Shown here piece by piece: positions 16,571 through 24,767 of a stretch of DNA of 64,000 nucleotides. A program made the translations under genes and the position numbers. This DNA comes from Geomonas propionica (GTDB lineage: Bacteria > Desulfobacterota > Desulfuromonadia > Geobacterales > Geobacteraceae): positions 186,001 through 250,000 of the forward strand of contig NZ_JAEMHK010000001.1 in NCBI RefSeq assembly GCF_016458235.1, written 5' to 3'. Every line of letters starts with the position of its first letter. Positions within the stretch are counted from its first letter, which is position 1. The notes under the pieces are model-generated. The model was not told the DNA's origin. It made no database searches and was given only the letters and a program-made list of their open reading frames with translations.

Positions 16571-17647
16571 TTATTTCTGCTCTTTTCTCTGCACCTTGAT
16601 CGGGACGTAGTTGCAGAACGGTTCCTCTTCCATGTAGTCGCCGTAGACCGCATCGGCGCGGGCACGGCAGCCGCCGCAAACGTTCAGGTACTCGCATTCG
16701 CCGCACTTGCCCTTGTAAGCTTTGAAGTCGCGCAGATCTTTGAAGATCTCCGAGTTCTCCCAAAGCTCCTTGAAGGGGGTTTCCTTGACGTTGCCGGCGG
16801 TCCTGTGGAAGTAGGAGCAGGGCTTCAGGTTGCCGAAGCAGTCGATGAGGCAGATGGTCTGGGCCGCGATGCACCCCTTGCCGCCGCCGGTGGAGAAGGT
16901 GAGCGAGCGGCGCTCGAACTTCTCGCCTTCCGCCTTCGCCTTCTGCGGCACGATGCGGTAGTAGTGCGGCGCGCAGGTGGGACGCATGAGGATATCGTCC
17001 TCGTTCTTCTCCTGGTGGTAGTGCCAGTCCAGGATCTCCTCGTAGTCTTCCTTGGAGATGAGCTCGCTCATGATGTCCTCGCCGCGGCCGGTCGGGACGA
17101 TCATGAACATGTACCAGGCGGTGGCGCCGATGGACTTGGCGACCTTGAAGGTGCTGGCGATGTCGGTCTGGTTCCTCTTGGTGAAGGAGGAGTTGACCAG
17201 GAACTTCTGGCCGTGCTTCTTGAACAGCTCGGCGGCACGCATGACCCCTTCAAACGACCCGGGGCACTGGCGGAAATTATCGTGGACTTCGGCGGTGGAG
17301 CCGTCCAGGGAGAGCGACACCATCTTGATGTCGGCCTTTTTCATCTTCTCGCAAACTTCGTCGGTAACCAGCGAGCCGTTGGTCGCCATGCACATCCGCA
17401 GGCCCAGCGAAGTACCGTACTCGGCCAGTTCGAAGATATCCTGCCTCATCAGCGGCTCACCGCCGGAGAGAACCACGACCGGCTTGGAGAAGTCGGCGAT
17501 TTCCTTAAGGAGCTTCTTGCCTTCCTCGGTGGTGAAGTCACCTTCCGACGAAGTCATCTCGGACGAGCAGCGGCAGTGCACGCATTTGAGGTTGCAGCGC
17601 TGGGTGGTCTCCCAGGCGATCCATTTGGGTACGAACTCTTCGGCCAT
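16571..17647 (-). CDS. Radical SAM/SPASM protein of the AhbD/NirJ group
   Basis: A 358-residue protein. The radical SAM triad is [11 protein letters not shown], the SAM-binding glycine motif is VVLSGGEPL, and the C-terminal SPASM region holds clustered cysteines ([17 protein letters not shown]). Relatives AhbC, AhbD and NirJ remove or modify tetrapyrrole side chains in siroheme-dependent heme b and heme d1 synthesis. Placement directly upstream of hemE supports a tetrapyrrole role, but the exact reaction is not proven. The ATG at 17647 has GGAG five bases upstream; a longer reading to 17797 is low in homology-like character. Confidence 0.75.
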   Translation of the reverse strand: MAEEFVPKWIAWETTQRCNLKCVHCRCSSEMTSSEGDFTTEEGKKLLKEIADFSKPVVVLSGGEPLMRQDIFELAEYGTSLGLRMCMATNGSLVTDEVCEKMKKADIKMVSLSLDGSTAEVHDNFRQCPGSFEGVMRAAELFKKHGQKFLVNSSFTKRNQTDIASTFKVAKSIGATAWYMFMIVPTGRGEDIMSELISKEDYEEILDWHYHQEKNEDDILMRPTCAPHYYRIVPQKAKAEGEKFERRSLTFSTGGGKGCIAAQTICLIDCFGNLKPCSYFHRTAGNVKETPFKELWENSEIFKDLRDFKAYKGKCGECEYLNVCGGCRARADAVYGDYMEEEPFCNYVPIKVQRKEQK

Positions 17648-17862
17648 GGTTTCTCCAATAGTTACCCTGGAAAGCGTTGCGATGCGGCGGGGGGCTAATC
17701 GACTCGGGCAGGGAACGAATTCACGCCAAAAACGGTTGGCTCTGCGACAAGGTACGCTCGGTTTGCCGGCTTCGCGACACGGCGCCGGAAGGGGCATCCA
17801 GGAGGTAAAAAGTTTACTGCAAACTTTACTATGAAAGGTGCGGCAAACTCAAGAAGAATCGC

Positions 17863-18618
17863 TTATTCCGCCATTTTGCGATTGAAGGTGTATACGGCCA
17901 CGGTGAAACAGAATGCGGCGCTCAGCACCAAGTTCACCAGGTACTGTGACGGGATGGTTCCTGTGAGCAGCGCGTCGCGTGCTCCCTCGAAAACTGCGGT
18001 GGTGGGAAGAAGCTGTATCAGCGGCAGGATCGATGAGGGGTAGGATGAAAGCGGGAAGAAGATCCCCGCCATGAAGATGAGCGGCACTATGACAACCGAT
18101 TGCACCCGGCCGATGTTTTCCGGCTTGTCTATGACAGTGCCGCAGATGGTGCCGAGACAGGAAAATGTCATCGATGACAGTGCGATGCACAGAAGGTACA
18201 TGGGCAGGTTCGCGTAGTCGATGCGGAAGGGGGTGAGGATGAGGATGACCAGGAAGACCACGGTCCCCTTGACCGCGCCCTGCGAGAAGCCGGAGAAGAT
18301 CTTGCCGATGACGATGTCGTAGACCGTGACCGGCGTGACCCGGTACTCCTCGATAGTGCGCTGCACCTTGCGGTGGAACCACATGCTCCAGGAGCTCTCG
18401 TCGAAGGCCGCGTTGACCGCGGTCATCGAGATGAGGCCCGGTGCGATGAAGAGAGGGTAGGGGACGCCGTTGACGGCGGTTATGTACCCCTTGAGACCGA
18501 AGCCGAAGGCAAGGTAGAGGGTGAGCGGGTAGGCGATGACGGAGACGAGCTCCGAGAAGATGCTGCGCCTGAGCACCAGCATGTCCCTGCCCCATATGGA
18601 AAAAGCGCCTCTAAACAT
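17863..18618 (-). CDS. ABC-2 type transporter permease
   Basis: A 251-residue membrane protein with about six hydrophobic segments and the ABC-2 signature region (QSVVIVPLIFMAGIFFPLSSYP). It starts 20 bases after the ATPase gene and has GAGG six bases from its ATG. The pair forms a complete exporter of the NodIJ/DrrAB type. The substrate (lipid, polysaccharide or toxic compound) cannot be told from sequence. Confidence 0.87.
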   Translation of the reverse strand: MFRGAFSIWGRDMLVLRRSIFSELVSVIAYPLTLYLAFGFGLKGYITAVNGVPYPLFIAPGLISMTAVNAAFDESSWSMWFHRKVQRTIEEYRVTPVTVYDIVIGKIFSGFSQGAVKGTVVFLVILILTPFRIDYANLPMYLLCIALSSMTFSCLGTICGTVIDKPENIGRVQSVVIVPLIFMAGIFFPLSSYPSSILPLIQLLPTTAVFEGARDALLTGTIPSQYLVNLVLSAAFCFTVAVYTFNRKMAE

Positions 18619-18638
18619 GAAAACCTCGGTTCTACGCT

Positions 18639-19565
18639 CTACTCCCTGACCTTTTCCCCGGTCAGCGAAATGAAGACGTCCTCCAGGCTGGGCTCCTTCA
18701 GGCAGATGCGGCGGATGTCGGAGCCGGCCAGGTGGTCCATGAGCGGCTTGATGGACGCCTCGTCGGCCAGGGTGATCTGGAAGAGACTCCCGTCGCGCTC
18801 CACTCCCTTGACGAAGGGAAGCCCGGCCAGCACCCCCTGGTAGCGGTCGGCGTCGTTGCGAAACTCGACCTGGTAGGTGTGGGCCCGGGAGAAGGCGTCC
18901 TTCAACTGCGTGGCGGTGCCGTCAGCGAGGCAATGGCCGTGATCCATGATCATGATCCGGTCGCACAGGGCGTCAGCCTCGTCCATGTAGTGGGTGGTAA
19001 GAAAGACGGTCATAGTCCGGCGCAGGCCGCGGATGTGGTCCCAGAGGGAGCGCCGGGACTGGGGGTCCAAACCGGTGGTGGGCTCGTCGAGAAAGAGCAC
19101 CCGCGGCTCATGCACCAGGGCGCGCGCCACCACGAGACGGCGCTGCATCCCTCCTGAGAAGGTATCGGGGAAGTCGTGCTGCCGCCCGGCGAGCCCGGTC
19201 ATCTCCAGCAGCTCGTCGAGGCGCGGGTTGTAGACCGCCGGCCGCATGCCGTGCAGCCTCGCGTGCAGTGCCAGGTTCTCGCGCGCGGTCAGGTAGCGGT
19301 CCAGGTTGTTTTCCTGGGGGACCACGCCGATCATCCGGCGCACGTCCTTGCCTGCCGTGAGGACGCTGTGCCCCTCGACGAAGGCGTCACCGAGGGTAGG
19401 GCGCATCAGGGTGGTGAGGATCTTGATCAGGGTGGTCTTGCCGGCGCCGTTGGGGCCCAGGAGGCCGAACACGGTGCCGCGCTGCACCTCCAGCGAAAAG
19501 GCGTCCACGGCCGTAAAGCCGTCGTAGCTCTTGGTGATGTCATGCAAGGTGATGGCGAAATTCAT
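18639..19565 (-). CDS. ABC transporter ATP-binding protein
   Basis: A 308-residue ATPase. Walker A is GLLGPNGAGKTT, the signature is FSGGMQRRL, Walker B is VLFLDEPTTGLD, and the switch His is in TTHYMDEAD. The C-terminal extension of about 80 residues is typical of DrrA/NodI-like subunits. It is the first gene of a two-gene operon with the permease at 17863. Confidence 0.92.
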   Translation of the reverse strand: MNFAITLHDITKSYDGFTAVDAFSLEVQRGTVFGLLGPNGAGKTTLIKILTTLMRPTLGDAFVEGHSVLTAGKDVRRMIGVVPQENNLDRYLTARENLALHARLHGMRPAVYNPRLDELLEMTGLAGRQHDFPDTFSGGMQRRLVVARALVHEPRVLFLDEPTTGLDPQSRRSLWDHIRGLRRTMTVFLTTHYMDEADALCDRIMIMDHGHCLADGTATQLKDAFSRAHTYQVEFRNDADRYQGVLAGLPFVKGVERDGSLFQITLADEASIKPLMDHLAGSDIRRICLKEPSLEDVFISLTGEKVRE

Positions 19566-19587
19566 AACCCACCCCTGACAGGGACAA

Positions 19588-19707
19588 AAGGGATAACAGG
19601 GATAAAAACCTAGGGGGACTGGCTCCGCCAGGTGCCTGTCCCCTTTACACTGGTTGAGGGATTATCCGGTGTTATCCCTTTTATCCCTTTTATCCCTTTT
19701 ATCCCTG
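19588..19707. repeat. TTATCCC repeats and GGGGACTGGC hairpin
   Basis: Three elements lie in this gap: an AAGGGATAACAGGGATAAAA block, a GGGGACTGGC...GCCTGTCCCC hairpin (19614-19643, related to 5089-5118), and four exact-period 9-bp units TTATCCCTT/G at 19672-19707 that abut the kinase stop codon. No gene is seen. Confidence 0.75.
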
Positions 19708-21855
19708 TTAATTTTGCAGTGGGAAAAGCAGCGAGAAGGTGCTGCCGCCGCCTGCGGCCTCTTCCACCCAGACCACGCCCTCGTGGGCGTCCATGATGCC
19801 GCGCACGATGGAGAGCCCGAGCCCCGCCCCCTTGGACATGAAGGCGGTGTCGCCGGAGGAGTGGTGGGCGATGTCGCCGACCCCGTAGAACTTGTCGAAG
19901 ATCCTGACCCGCTCGTCGACGGGAATCCCGATGCCGTTGTCGCTCACCTGCAACTGGTAATAGCTCTGTGCGTTGGCGATGTTGTTCGGGAACGCCGAAT
20001 AGAACAGGCGCAGGGTTGGGGTCAGCTCCTTTAACTGCGCGTGCTTCAGCACCCGTCCGGAGAGCCGCACTTCCCCTTGGTCGCGGGTGAACTTGATGGC
20101 GTTTTCCAGAAGGTTCCGGATGGCCAGCGTGACGAATCCCTCGTCGACCGGCACGTCGGCCTCGTCCCCGCCGATAGTCACCGTGATGTTCCGCTCCGAG
20201 AGCGGCAGCACGAAGAGGTTGTGCACCTCGCGGCAGACATGGATCAGGTTGGCCGGCTTCTTCTGGGCCAGCGGCCCCTGCGCCTCGATCCTGGAAATGG
20301 AAAGGAGATCCTCGACCAGCTTTCGAAGCTGCACCGTCCCCTCGTACACCGAGGCCAGGATGTTGTGCTGCTCCGGCGTCATCGGGATGCCGGAATACTT
20401 CAGGAGGAACTCGGCTCCTCCCATGATGGAGGTGATCGGCGTCTTCAGCTCGTGGGAGGCGATGCCGATGAAGTTGTTCTTGGCGGTGTTGAGCCGGCCG
20501 AGCTCGATGTTGGCCCGCTTCACCTTCTGAAGGTTTTCCTTGAGCTCCATCTTGCTCTTGTAGAGTTCCTCGGCCTTCTCCTTCATCTTGTCGTAGAGGC
20601 TGTAGTTGTCGATGAGGACGGCGAGCTGGCCGGCGATGGAGCAGAGCAGGAACACGTCGCGGTCGCTGTAGCCGCGCCCCGACAAGGTTCCCACCGTCAT
20701 CACCCCCATCACTTCCTGCCCGATCTTCAGGGGGACCGTGCACCAGGAGTGCAGCCCCATGGCGACGGCCGCCTTCTTGGCCTTGTCCGGGAAACGCGCA
20801 TCCGGCTCCTCGCCCAGAAACGGGCGGCCGCTCTGGGCGAGCCGGGTCCACTCCGCGTCGGCCGGCAGCGATTTCATCGCCTTCTCGAAGGTCGGGGACA
20901 ACCCCAGCGAGGCGCGCAGCTTCAGTTTTTCCCCTTCGAAGAGGTGGATGCAGGATAAGTCCATCTGCAGCATGTTGTGCAACTGGAACAGGAGGTCGCT
21001 CATCACCTTCTCCACCCCCTTGGTGTACTGCAGGCGGAAGGCCACGGCATACAGGGTGAGGAGCTCGCGGTCGCTGGTCCGCTTTTCCTCTTCGACCTCG
21101 CGCCGCTTGGTGATGTCCTTGATGATATGCACGAAACCGCGGTCGTTCCCTTCGATGCGCATGGGATAGCTGGTCACGTTGTACCAGCCGCTCAGGTTGG
21201 GAAACCGGACGTCCTCGTCGGCTTCTCCCTGCATGTGCAGGAAGCGGAAGACCTTCCCCTCGGGCTGCTCCGCGCCGAAGAAGATTTCATCGATGCGCTT
21301 GCCGAGCACCGCCTCGTAACCGCCCGGGAAGTAGGAGGTCACCCGGCCGTTGCAGCGGGAGATGACCCCTTCGGTATCGGTGATGATGATGAGGTCGGAA
21401 ACGGCGTCGAACACCGATTCCCACTCCGCCTTGCCGCGGCGAACCTTGTCCTGGGTCTGCCGGTGCCTCCGGCGTTCCGCCGCCTCGCGCAGCTCGCGTT
21501 CCACTACCGGCACCAGGCGCGCCATGTTACCCTTCATCAGGTAGTCGCTGGCCCCCGATTTCATGGCGGCGACGGCGAGGTCCTCCCCGATCTTGCCGGA
21601 GACGATGATGAACGGGAGGTCCTGGCCGCTTTCGTGCAGCACCTGCAGTGCGCCCGGGGCGTCGAAGGAGGGCATGCTGTAGTCGGAGATGACGACGTCC
21701 CACTTGCTCTCTTCCAGTGCGTGCCGCATCGCCTCCGCAGTCTCCACGCGCTGGTGCTCGAGCTTGTAGCCGCCGCGCACCAGTTCCCGGACCAGAAGCA
21801 CGCTGTCTTCCAGGGAATCCTCAACCAGCAGAACTTTGAGCTCTTTCGACGACAT
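19708..21855 (-). CDS. Receiver-PAS-GAF histidine kinase (soluble)
   Basis: A 715-residue protein without membrane segments. An N-terminal receiver (VLLVEDSLEDS, VVISDYSMPSFDAPGAL) leads into PAS (about 150-260), GAF (about 290-430), a coiled-coil, HisKA (FIGIASHELKTPITSIMGG) and HATPase (DNGIGIPVDERVRIFDKFYG, GAGLGLSIVRGIM). It probably relays signals from the neighbouring kinases. The ATG at 21855 gives the canonical receiver start (MSSKELKVLLVED); the 20 codons upstream are read out of an ATTGATAATTG-type repeat. Confidence 0.85.
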   Translation of the reverse strand: MSSKELKVLLVEDSLEDSVLLVRELVRGGYKLEHQRVETAEAMRHALEESKWDVVISDYSMPSFDAPGALQVLHESGQDLPFIIVSGKIGEDLAVAAMKSGASDYLMKGNMARLVPVVERELREAAERRRHRQTQDKVRRGKAEWESVFDAVSDLIIITDTEGVISRCNGRVTSYFPGGYEAVLGKRIDEIFFGAEQPEGKVFRFLHMQGEADEDVRFPNLSGWYNVTSYPMRIEGNDRGFVHIIKDITKRREVEEEKRTSDRELLTLYAVAFRLQYTKGVEKVMSDLLFQLHNMLQMDLSCIHLFEGEKLKLRASLGLSPTFEKAMKSLPADAEWTRLAQSGRPFLGEEPDARFPDKAKKAAVAMGLHSWCTVPLKIGQEVMGVMTVGTLSGRGYSDRDVFLLCSIAGQLAVLIDNYSLYDKMKEKAEELYKSKMELKENLQKVKRANIELGRLNTAKNNFIGIASHELKTPITSIMGGAEFLLKYSGIPMTPEQHNILASVYEGTVQLRKLVEDLLSISRIEAQGPLAQKKPANLIHVCREVHNLFVLPLSERNITVTIGGDEADVPVDEGFVTLAIRNLLENAIKFTRDQGEVRLSGRVLKHAQLKELTPTLRLFYSAFPNNIANAQSYYQLQVSDNGIGIPVDERVRIFDKFYGVGDIAHHSSGDTAFMSKGAGLGLSIVRGIMDAHEGVVWVEEAAGGGSTFSLLFPLQN

Positions 21856-21864
21856 GAGTAGACC

Positions 21865-21983
21865 CAATTGATAATTGATAATGGACAATGCTTCTTGAAT
21901 CGGCTGAGACTGCAACCGTGGCCGCTCGGAGCGGCTCTATCGACTTTTTCGGACTTTTGTTGTCAATTGTCCATTGTCAATTG
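21865..21983. repeat. Inverted pair of CAATTGACAATGGACAATTG-type repeats
   Basis: Blocks at 21865-21890 and 21957-21983 are in opposite orientation around about 66 bp that include the palindrome GCCGCTCGGAGCGGC. A further copy is at 5137-5168. The right block runs into the 3' end of the next kinase gene. Confidence 0.75.
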
Positions 21984-23051
21984 CCTGCGTCCCAGCGTGA
22001 AGTAGAAGGTGGCTCCCTGCCCGGGTGCGCTTTCCGCCCAGATCCTGCCGCCGTGGCGGGTCACGATGCGTTGGGCGATGGCCAGCCCGACGCCACTCCC
22101 CTCGAACTCATCGGCGCGATGCAGCCTGTGGAATACCGTGAAGAGCTTTTCCGCGTAGGCCATGTCGAAACCAGCGCCGTTGTCGCTGACGAAGTAGATG
22201 CGCTCCCCCGCCTCGTCCTTTGCCCCGAAACGGATTCGTGCCTCCGGGGTCTTGGAGCTGAACTTCCAGGCGTTGCTGATCAGTATCTCGAGGAGCTGCC
22301 TTGCCAGCTTGGGATCGGCCTCGGCCTTGATCCCCTCATCAATCTCGAACTCCACCGGCCGCCCCGGTTCCTCGTGCTTCAGCTCCAGCGCGATGATCTG
22401 GGCCTTGACGCTCAGGTCGACCTCGCGAGGCTCCAGCTCGCACCGTCCCGCCCGCACCAGTTGCAGCACCGCATCGATAAGCTGCGCCATCTTCCCGGTC
22501 GCCTGGCAGATCCGGATCAGGTACTCCTGGCCCTGGCTGCCGATCATTTCCCCGTAGTCGTCCAAGAGGGCGTGGCTGAACCCGTCGATGTGCCTCAGGG
22601 GCGCCCGCAGGTCATGGGAGACCGAGTAGCTAAATGCCTCCAGCTCCCGGTGCGCCGCCTCCAGTTGTGCCAATTGCTCGGTCACCTGGCGCTGTAACCG
22701 CGCCTGGTCCTGAGCCTGCGGGGTGGGATCGAGCAGCCGCGCCAGCACCAAGTGGGCCGGCTCGTTCTGGAAAGTGACGGGGTGCCAGGTGAGCTGCAAC
22801 TCCATATCGGTGCCGTCCAGCCTGCGCTGCCGGCATGGGACGACCCTCTGCTCGTCGCCTGTGGGGGGACGAGCCGGTCCCAGGTGGGAAAGGTTCAGCT
22901 CCATGAACTGGGGGCGACGATAGCCGTACAGCCTGAGGGCGGCCTCGTTGACCGCCAGGAATTGCCCGCTCTCACGGTGACAGACCCACATCGCCTCCGG
23001 GTTTTCCTCGAACAACTCGCGGTATCCCGCGTCGCTTTCTCGCAGCGCCAC
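21963..23051 (-). CDS. PAS-domain histidine kinase (phytochrome-type HisKA)
   Basis: A 362-residue soluble kinase. It has an N-terminal PAS (about 1-125), a HisKA (FSYSVSHDLRAPLRHIDGFSHAL) and an HATPase (ISNAWKFSSKTPEA, DNGAGFDM, GSGVGLAIAQRIV). The GTG start is preceded by GGGAGGGG at good spacing. The last residues (QLTMDN) and the stop codon are encoded by the intergenic repeat at 21957-21983, so that repeat has replaced or extended the original 3' end. Confidence 0.83.
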   Translation of the reverse strand: MALRESDAGYRELFEENPEAMWVCHRESGQFLAVNEAALRLYGYRRPQFMELNLSHLGPARPPTGDEQRVVPCRQRRLDGTDMELQLTWHPVTFQNEPAHLVLARLLDPTPQAQDQARLQRQVTEQLAQLEAAHRELEAFSYSVSHDLRAPLRHIDGFSHALLDDYGEMIGSQGQEYLIRICQATGKMAQLIDAVLQLVRAGRCELEPREVDLSVKAQIIALELKHEEPGRPVEFEIDEGIKAEADPKLARQLLEILISNAWKFSSKTPEARIRFGAKDEAGERIYFVSDNGAGFDMAYAEKLFTVFHRLHRADEFEGSGVGLAIAQRIVTRHGGRIWAESAPGQGATFYFTLGRRQLTMDN

Positions 23052-23234
23052 TAAGCCCCTCCCGTCCCCAAGATCATGTCAACGTGCTGCCGGCTCTCCC
23101 ATGAGAGGGTCCACCTCTCCGACGCTGCTCTACTTTACTATATTTGCCGAAAGAAAAAAGAGGAATAATTAAAGAGTCTTTTTAAACTTCCCTAACGGTC
23201 AGGCCATATTTTGAACTAATGAAGCGGCAGCTTC

Positions 23235-24767
23235 CTACTCTTCGGGCTCCTCCGGCTGGGCGGGAAGCAGGATCGTGAAGACGCTGCCAGCCCCCGGCGC
23301 GCTCTCAGCCCAGATGAAGCCGCCGTGGGCGTCCACCGCCTTCCTGCAGAAGGCGAGGCCCAGCCCGGTGCCGCGAGTCTTGCCCTGGCGGCGGTTCCTG
23401 GCCTGGACAAAGCGGTCGAAGATGGAGCCCAGCGCTTCCTGCGGGATGCCTATTCCGCTGTCACGCACCATGATCCGTACGAAGTCTCCTTCAGTCGGGA
23501 GCTGCAGCGGCGCGTAGTTCTGCTCAGGGACTGTTCCCGTCACGGTGGTCGGGTCGTGCACCAGGTCGGCGGAAACCTCGATCTCGCCCCCTTCGGGAGT
23601 GAACTTCACCGCGTTGGAGAGAAGGTTCCCCATGATCCTGTTGAAGGAGGAACGGTCCGCCGAGACGGGCGGGAGGCCTGAGGGGAAGGTGGTGAAGAGC
23701 TTGATGGCGCCGCGCTGCGCCAGGGTCTGGAACTTGTTGACGCTGCGGTTGACCAATGCTGCCGGATCCTCGTCTCTGAAGGAGAGCTTCATCTTGCCCG
23801 CCTCGAACTTGTGGATGCCGAGCAGGGTGTCGATCATCTCCACCATCTCCTCGCAGCTCTCGATGGCGGCGTTTAGGTACTCGCGCTGGTCCTCGTTGAT
23901 CGGGCCGAGCTTCGCCTCACGCACCAGGTCGATGGAGCCGACCACGGCGGTGATCGGAGACTTCAGGTCGTGCGACAGCATGCTGACGAAGTCCTCCTTC
24001 TCCTGCTCCAACTCCTTCAGCTTGGAGATGTCGCGGATGATCTCGACGCTGCCGACCAAGTCCCCGGCCGAGTTTTTCAGCGGCGCAGCCGACGAGAGCA
24101 CTGGCACCAGTTGCCCCCCGATCTGGAGCTGGTAGCCGACACCCAGGCAGGCTTCCCCCGTGCGCAAGACGGTGCGGGCCGGCAGTTCGCCCCCCGGCAC
24201 CTCCGCTTTCAACACCTCTTCCAGGACCTTCCCCTCGATCGCCCCCTCGCAGGAGAGTACGCTCTCCGCCTGGCGGCTCGCGGTGATGATGGTCCCGTTC
24301 AGGTCGACGGCCAGCAGGAGATCCGCCATCCCCTGCAGCACGGCTGCCATCTTGAGGCGCTCCTCGTCCAACTGCCTCTGCAGCCTGGCGTTTTCCTTCC
24401 TGGTGCGATCGATGCCGATGGCGCGCTCCACCTTCTGCAGCATGTCATCGGACGAGAAAGGCTTGGAGATGTAGTCCAGCGCCCCCTTCTTCATGGCATC
24501 GACCGCGATGTCCTCGCTGCCGTGCGCGGTCATCATCACCACCGGGGTCTCGTCGCTGCGGATCCGGCTCAGCACCTCCAGGCCGTCCATGCGGGGCATC
24601 TTGATATCCAGCATGATCAGGGAAAAATATTCGCGCTCGACTGCCTCCAGCGCCTCCACCCCGTCGCGGGCGCGCTCCGTCTCGTACCCGGCGTCTTCTA
24701 ACTGCAGCTTGAGGATGAGGGCGATGTCCGCCTCGTCATCAACTATGAGAATCTTGTCCTTTTGCAT
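23235..24767 (-). CDS. Receiver-PAS histidine kinase
   Basis: A 510-residue soluble protein: receiver (ILIVDDEADIALIL, LIMLDIKMPRMDGLEVL, Lys in ISKPFSSDDM), PAS (about 140-260), HisKA (FVSMLSHDLKSPITAVVGSID) and HATPase (DSGIGIPQEALGSIFDRFVQ, GTGLGLAFCRKAV). The ATG has GGGGAG upstream and lies 29 bases inside the previous kinase gene, implying translational coupling. The receiver is a plausible phospho-target of the membrane kinase at 24739-27024. Confidence 0.87.
   Translation of the reverse strand: MQKDKILIVDDEADIALILKLQLEDAGYETERARDGVEALEAVEREYFSLIMLDIKMPRMDGLEVLSRIRSDETPVVMMTAHGSEDIAVDAMKKGALDYISKPFSSDDMLQKVERAIGIDRTRKENARLQRQLDEERLKMAAVLQGMADLLLAVDLNGTIITASRQAESVLSCEGAIEGKVLEEVLKAEVPGGELPARTVLRTGEACLGVGYQLQIGGQLVPVLSSAAPLKNSAGDLVGSVEIIRDISKLKELEQEKEDFVSMLSHDLKSPITAVVGSIDLVREAKLGPINEDQREYLNAAIESCEEMVEMIDTLLGIHKFEAGKMKLSFRDEDPAALVNRSVNKFQTLAQRGAIKLFTTFPSGLPPVSADRSSFNRIMGNLLSNAVKFTPEGGEIEVSADLVHDPTTVTGTVPEQNYAPLQLPTEGDFVRIMVRDSGIGIPQEALGSIFDRFVQARNRRQGKTRGTGLGLAFCRKAVDAHGGFIWAESAPGAGSVFTILLPAQPEEPEE

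Noticed and set aside
19672..19707. DnaA-box cluster or iterons
   Set aside because: TTATCCCTT/G differs from TTATCCACA at the informative positions. The array is a simple 9-bp tandem related to repeats in other gaps, about 18 kb from dnaA.
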